The notes under the pieces were generated by a model that was not told the origin of the DNA, did no database searches, and was given only the letters and a program-made list of their open reading frames with translations. A program made the translations under genes and the position numbers. From an uncultured Duncaniella sp. (GTDB taxonomy: Bacteria > Bacteroidota > Bacteroidia > Bacteroidales > Muribaculaceae), in NCBI GenBank assembly GCA_910588795.1, contig CAJURI010000008.1:1-55175 (forward strand): 55,175 nt of DNA. Direction: 5' to 3'. Shown here in pieces: positions 52,127 to 55,175 of this stretch (positions within the stretch are counted from its first letter, which is position 1; every line of letters starts with the position of its first letter).

Positions 52127-53047
52127 ATGGCAAAATTTCAGATAAACATACTGGGCTGCGGGTCAGCCACACCATCGGCACGGCATCAGCAGTCATGTCA
52201 GGTGGTGGATTTCCGTGACAAACTGTTCATGATTGATTGCGGCGAAGGCGCACAGTCAAGCTTCCGGCGCATGGGTCTGAAATTTTCAAGATTAAACCAC
52301 ATATTCATCTCACATCTTCACGGAGACCACGTGTTCGGTCTTCCCGGTCTGCTTTCCACCATGTCGCTCCACGATGTGCAGGGAACTGTGACCATACACA
52401 TATTTCGAGAAGGTGCCGAGCTGCTCAAATCATGGATGGATTTTTTCAACCGTCAATGCTCGTTTGAAATAGTATATGACATAATCGAACCGGGCGAACG
52501 GCGCATCATCTACGAAGACTCAGGCCTTACTGTTGAAACATTCCCGCTCTACCACCGCCTCCCTTGCTCGGGGTTCATATTCCGGGAAAAGCCAAAACTG
52601 AGACATCTTCGCGGCGATATGATAAAGTTCCTTTCTGTTCCTGTATCTATGCTGCAAAGCATCAAAGAGGGAGCCGACTATGTGAAGCCGGACGGGACCG
52701 TGATTTCCAACGACCGGCTGACCACACCTCCCGACCCAAGTGTAAGCTACGCATATTGCAGCGACACCATGTATGACCAACGGGTGGTCAGCGACATAAA
52801 GGGCGTTGACACCGTGTACCATGAGGCCACTTACCATTCGTCACTCATGGCCACGGCCAAAGAGAGAGGACACTCCACGGCATTGGAAGCAGCGACAGTA
52901 GCACGAGATGCCGGCGCATCACGACTTATAATCGGACATTTTTCAAAACGCTATCTTCAAGGCGAACAGGCTTTGCTTGAAGAAGCCGCGGCAATCTTTC
53001 CGCCGACAATCCTGGCCAATGAAGGACTTAGGATTGACCTTGAATAA
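52127..53047 (+). CDS. rnz: ribonuclease Z
   Basis: Cleaves the 3' trailer of tRNA precursors, which is needed here because the tRNA gene in this window does not encode CCA. The 306-residue product is the short bacterial form of the metallo-beta-lactamase fold, with the zinc motif His63-x-His65-x-Asp67-His68 in ISHLHGDHVFG. Later ligands lie in AYCSDTMYD and the AHS-type segment ATAKERGHSTALEAA. The final LIIGHFSKRY motif is also typical. Confidence 0.95.
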   Translation: MAKFQINILGCGSATPSARHQQSCQVVDFRDKLFMIDCGEGAQSSFRRMGLKFSRLNHIFISHLHGDHVFGLPGLLSTMSLHDVQGTVTIHIFREGAELLKSWMDFFNRQCSFEIVYDIIEPGERRIIYEDSGLTVETFPLYHRLPCSGFIFREKPKLRHLRGDMIKFLSVPVSMLQSIKEGADYVKPDGTVISNDRLTTPPDPSVSYAYCSDTMYDQRVVSDIKGVDTVYHEATYHSSLMATAKERGHSTALEAATVARDAGASRLIIGHFSKRYLQGEQALLEEAAAIFPPTILANEGLRIDLE

Positions 53048-53114
53048 AGGATCTATATTTTACAATTTAAACGTATATCACAACGTTATCAGATTGTGAA
53101 ACAGGCTTGTTCAG

Positions 53115-55088
53115 ATGAAAATTCACACATATCGCCACTTTATAGCCCACTTGCTGATCTTTTCAGTTCTCCTGACATCATGTTCAGGAGCAAAGACAAG
53201 TGTGGCTGACGGGCAACTGGCACGCGGAGAATATTTCGATGCATCCAAGACATACCGCAAAATCTACAACAAGCTCGACTCCCGCGAACATCGTGGACAA
53301 CGGGCTGAAATAGCCTATAAAATGGCTGAATGCTACCGGTATCTCGGTCAGGACGCACGTGCGGCAACAGCTTACCAGAATGCGCTGCGATACGGATACC
53401 CCGACAGTTCAATAATGCTGCGTCTGGCACAGGCCCAACATGGACAAGGAGCATACCCGAAAGCCATAATGTCATACGAAGAATACCTGAGGCTCTTTCC
53501 TGAGGACAATATTGCGAAGCGGCAACTGGCAGGAGCACGAAAAGCGGAGAATTTTAAGAAGAACAAGACACGATACATCGTGAAAAATGCCAAATCGCTC
53601 AACACACGCCGCTCAGACTTCGCACCCATATTCAACGGCGACATCCTATACTTCTCCACTACCAATGAAAAAGTAAAAGGTAATTCCCGGAGCGAAATAA
53701 CGGGAATGAAGCGCAGCGACATATGGATGACAAAGAAAAACGAATATGGGACATGGCAACGTCCTGAACCGGTGGAAGGCGAGCTAAACACCGAATGGGA
53801 TGAAGGGATATGCTCATTCTCTCCCGACGGATCCACCATGTATCTGACACGGGCCGAACGCAATCAGTCGGCCGACACAGGAACCTCAATATATACATCC
53901 CGGCGAAGCGACGCGCAATGGAGCGCACCAGAAAGGCTGAACATTACAGCAGACACCCTTTCATCCTACGGACATCCGGCGGTCAGCCCCTCGGGTGAAT
54001 GGCTTTATTTCACATCGGATATGCCGGGACATGGAGGGAAAGACCTGTGGAGAATCAACCTGAATGAACCTGCAGGATCACTTGAAAACCTCGGAGATGC
54101 CATCAACACTCCGGGCGACGAGATGTTCCCTTACATGCTTACCGATTCCATAATGATGTTTGCCTCCGACGGTCACCCCGGCCTCGGAGGACTCGACATA
54201 TTCCGTGCCACCCTGACACCTTCCGGAGGTTGGCGCGTCGAAAATATGGGTGCACCCATCAATTCCGAGGGCGATGATTTCGGTATAACATATGCTTCGC
54301 CAGAACATGAGGCAGGTTTCTTCAGTTCCAATCGCGGAGACGCACGCGGATATGACCACATTTACTCATTTGAACTGCCTGATCTGCGAATACTTATTTC
54401 CGGCACGGTACTTGACAGAGATGAGGAGCCGGTGCCCGGTGCCATGATCCGCATAGTCGGGGATGACGGCTCCAACCGTAAAGCACACGCCAATCCCGAC
54501 GGCACGTTTTCATTCCCGCTGCAAAGAGGTGTAAGCTACGTGATGCTTGCAGGAGCTAAAGGATATCTCAATGCCAGACAACAATTCACAGCCGACACAG
54601 CCGAAGAAGATGCCGAATACAGCATTGATTTCACACTCGCTTCCCTAACCAAACCAAACATACTCGAGAACATATTCTACGACTTTGACAGAGCCACCCT
54701 CCGTCCGGAATCCCGGGAAGCTCTTGACGAACTGGTATCACTGCTAAAGGACAACCCCAACATAACCATCGAGATGGCCTCGCACACTGACCGAAAAGGC
54801 ACTGACGAATATAATATATCGCTATCACAACGAAGAGCAAAAAGTGTGGTTGACTACCTCACAGAATCAGGGATATCACCTGACCGTCTGAAAGCGCAAG
54901 GCTACGGGAAATCACGTCCCAAGACTGTAACCCGGCGCATAGCAAGGGAATTCCCGCAATTTCCCGAAGGGCAGCTACTTGATGAGGACTACGTGATGTC
55001 GCTTCCCGAAGCCGACAGAGAAATAGCTGACCAGATAAACCGCCGTACAGAATTCCAGGTGCTTACCATTGATTATGACATGTACTGA
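53115..55088 (+). CDS. OmpA family lipoprotein with TPR, PD40 and carboxypeptidase-regulatory domains
   Basis: A 657-residue envelope protein that probably links the outer membrane to peptidoglycan. The signal ends at Cys23 (LLTSCSG), so it is a lipoprotein. Domains in order are TPR-like repeats (about 30-140), WD40-like PD40 beta-propeller repeats (about 165-425, with SPDGSTMYLTR, SPSGEWLYFTSDMPG), a carboxypeptidase-regulatory-like sandwich (about 430-510) and a C-terminal OmpA domain (about 535-657) with FYDFDRATLRPESREALDEL and ASHTDRKGTDEYN. The architecture resembles PorE of the type IX secretion system, but no por genes are nearby, so that role is only a possibility. Confidence 0.9.
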   Translation: MKIHTYRHFIAHLLIFSVLLTSCSGAKTSVADGQLARGEYFDASKTYRKIYNKLDSREHRGQRAEIAYKMAECYRYLGQDARAATAYQNALRYGYPDSSIMLRLAQAQHGQGAYPKAIMSYEEYLRLFPEDNIAKRQLAGARKAENFKKNKTRYIVKNAKSLNTRRSDFAPIFNGDILYFSTTNEKVKGNSRSEITGMKRSDIWMTKKNEYGTWQRPEPVEGELNTEWDEGICSFSPDGSTMYLTRAERNQSADTGTSIYTSRRSDAQWSAPERLNITADTLSSYGHPAVSPSGEWLYFTSDMPGHGGKDLWRINLNEPAGSLENLGDAINTPGDEMFPYMLTDSIMMFASDGHPGLGGLDIFRATLTPSGGWRVENMGAPINSEGDDFGITYASPEHEAGFFSSNRGDARGYDHIYSFELPDLRILISGTVLDRDEEPVPGAMIRIVGDDGSNRKAHANPDGTFSFPLQRGVSYVMLAGAKGYLNARQQFTADTAEEDAEYSIDFTLASLTKPNILENIFYDFDRATLRPESREALDELVSLLKDNPNITIEMASHTDRKGTDEYNISLSQRRAKSVVDYLTESGISPDRLKAQGYGKSRPKTVTRRIAREFPQFPEGQLLDEDYVMSLPEADREIADQINRRTEFQVLTIDYDMY

Positions 55089-55096
55089 ACGAAACA

Positions 55097-55129
55097 CTGC
55101 CGTCAGACACAAGCAACGCAACACGGCAG
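55097..55129 (+). terminator. possible terminator after the OmpA-family gene
   Basis: CTGCCGT (55097-55103) and ACGGCAG (55123-55129) form a perfect 7-bp stem with a 19-base loop. There is no strong T-run. The right arm lies inside the terminal inverted repeat. Confidence 0.5.
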
Positions 55130-55174
55130 ACGCATCTTAAATAAACTTAACGGCTGTTTGCTAATATAAATAGG
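55122..55174. repeat. right copy of the 53-bp terminal inverted repeat
   Basis: The exact reverse complement of bases 1-53. One further base follows it at 55175. It begins 33 bases after the stop of the OmpA-family gene. Confidence 0.9.
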
Positions 55175-55175
55175 C

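Noticed and set aside
53115..55088. Firm assignment of the OmpA/PD40 lipoprotein as PorE of the type IX secretion system
   Set aside because: The domain order is similar, but no other secretion-system gene is nearby and many Bacteroidales paralogues share this architecture.
1..55175. Linear plasmid or phage with terminal inverted repeats
   Set aside because: The contents are chromosomal housekeeping genes with no replication, terminal-protein or phage genes; an assembly break at a repeat explains the ends better.

Overview
This 55-kb window is chromosomal DNA of a Bacteroidales bacterium; I infer a gut Muribaculaceae-like lineage, but no rRNA gene is present to prove it. The evidence is the Bacteroidota promoter signature (TAnnTTTG at -7, often with TTTG or TTG 20 bases upstream), a ribosomal protein S16 with a long Ala/Glu-rich tail, the glycine-lipid acyltransferase pair GlsA/GlsB, a Xus-type xenosiderophore operon, a class I fumarase, and oxygen-independent ribonucleotide reduction next to an iron-type superoxide dismutase. 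Coding is dense. No phage, insertion sequence or CRISPR array is visible, and no gap between genes exceeds about 270 bases.

Layout. 1-7.4 kb: sodB, mutS2, class I fumarase, then a tightly coupled prmC-recX-comF set. 7.5-15 kb, mostly minus strand: malate dehydrogenase, nrdG-nrdD with a 55-base palindromic promoter region, a Dabb-domain protein, alaS, and a tiny acidic lipoprotein with two tandem terminators. 15.2-19 kb: merR, mltG, an outer-membrane barrel protein, and neuD-neuB, ending at a convergent tRNA-Arg(CCT). 19.3-27.8 kb: a Crp-type regulator with a Na+-coupled transporter, a PepSY-like lipoprotein, a DUF115 protein, bcp, a dCMP-type deaminase, a C-terminal processing protease, a 5-formyl-THF cycloligase, an HD hydrolase and ilvE. 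28-36 kb: an AspT/YidE-type transporter, then the minus-strand xusA-xusB-xusC operon, and divergent from it a regulator that fuses a YtfE/RIC-like di-iron domain to a LuxR helix-turn-helix. 36-39.6 kb, minus strand: an RluA-type pseudouridine synthase, glsA, glsB, galE. 39.8-47.9 kb: a GH43 enzyme with CBM6, a dicarboxylate symporter, nadE, cardiolipin synthase, an M64 peptidase and rpsP. 48-55 kb: menB-menC-menE, a YeiH-type transporter, rnz, and an OmpA/PD40 lipoprotein.

How the genes work together. Fumarase, malate dehydrogenase and the menBCE part of menaquinone synthesis fit anaerobic fumarate respiration to succinate. sodB, bcp, the di-iron regulator and the iron-scavenging xus operon fit a host-associated anaerobe facing oxygen, nitric oxide and iron limitation. 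The most interesting locus is the divergent pair of xusABC and the RIC-LuxR fusion: all six di-iron ligands of E. coli YtfE can be aligned, but the YtfE di-cysteine motif is missing, so this looks like a repair protein turned sensor. Other notable signals are a perfect 33-base palindrome that is exactly codons 10-20 of the HD protein, a 33-bp-stem hairpin between convergent genes, and 53-bp inverted repeats at the two ends of the window, which probably mark an assembly break at a genomic repeat.
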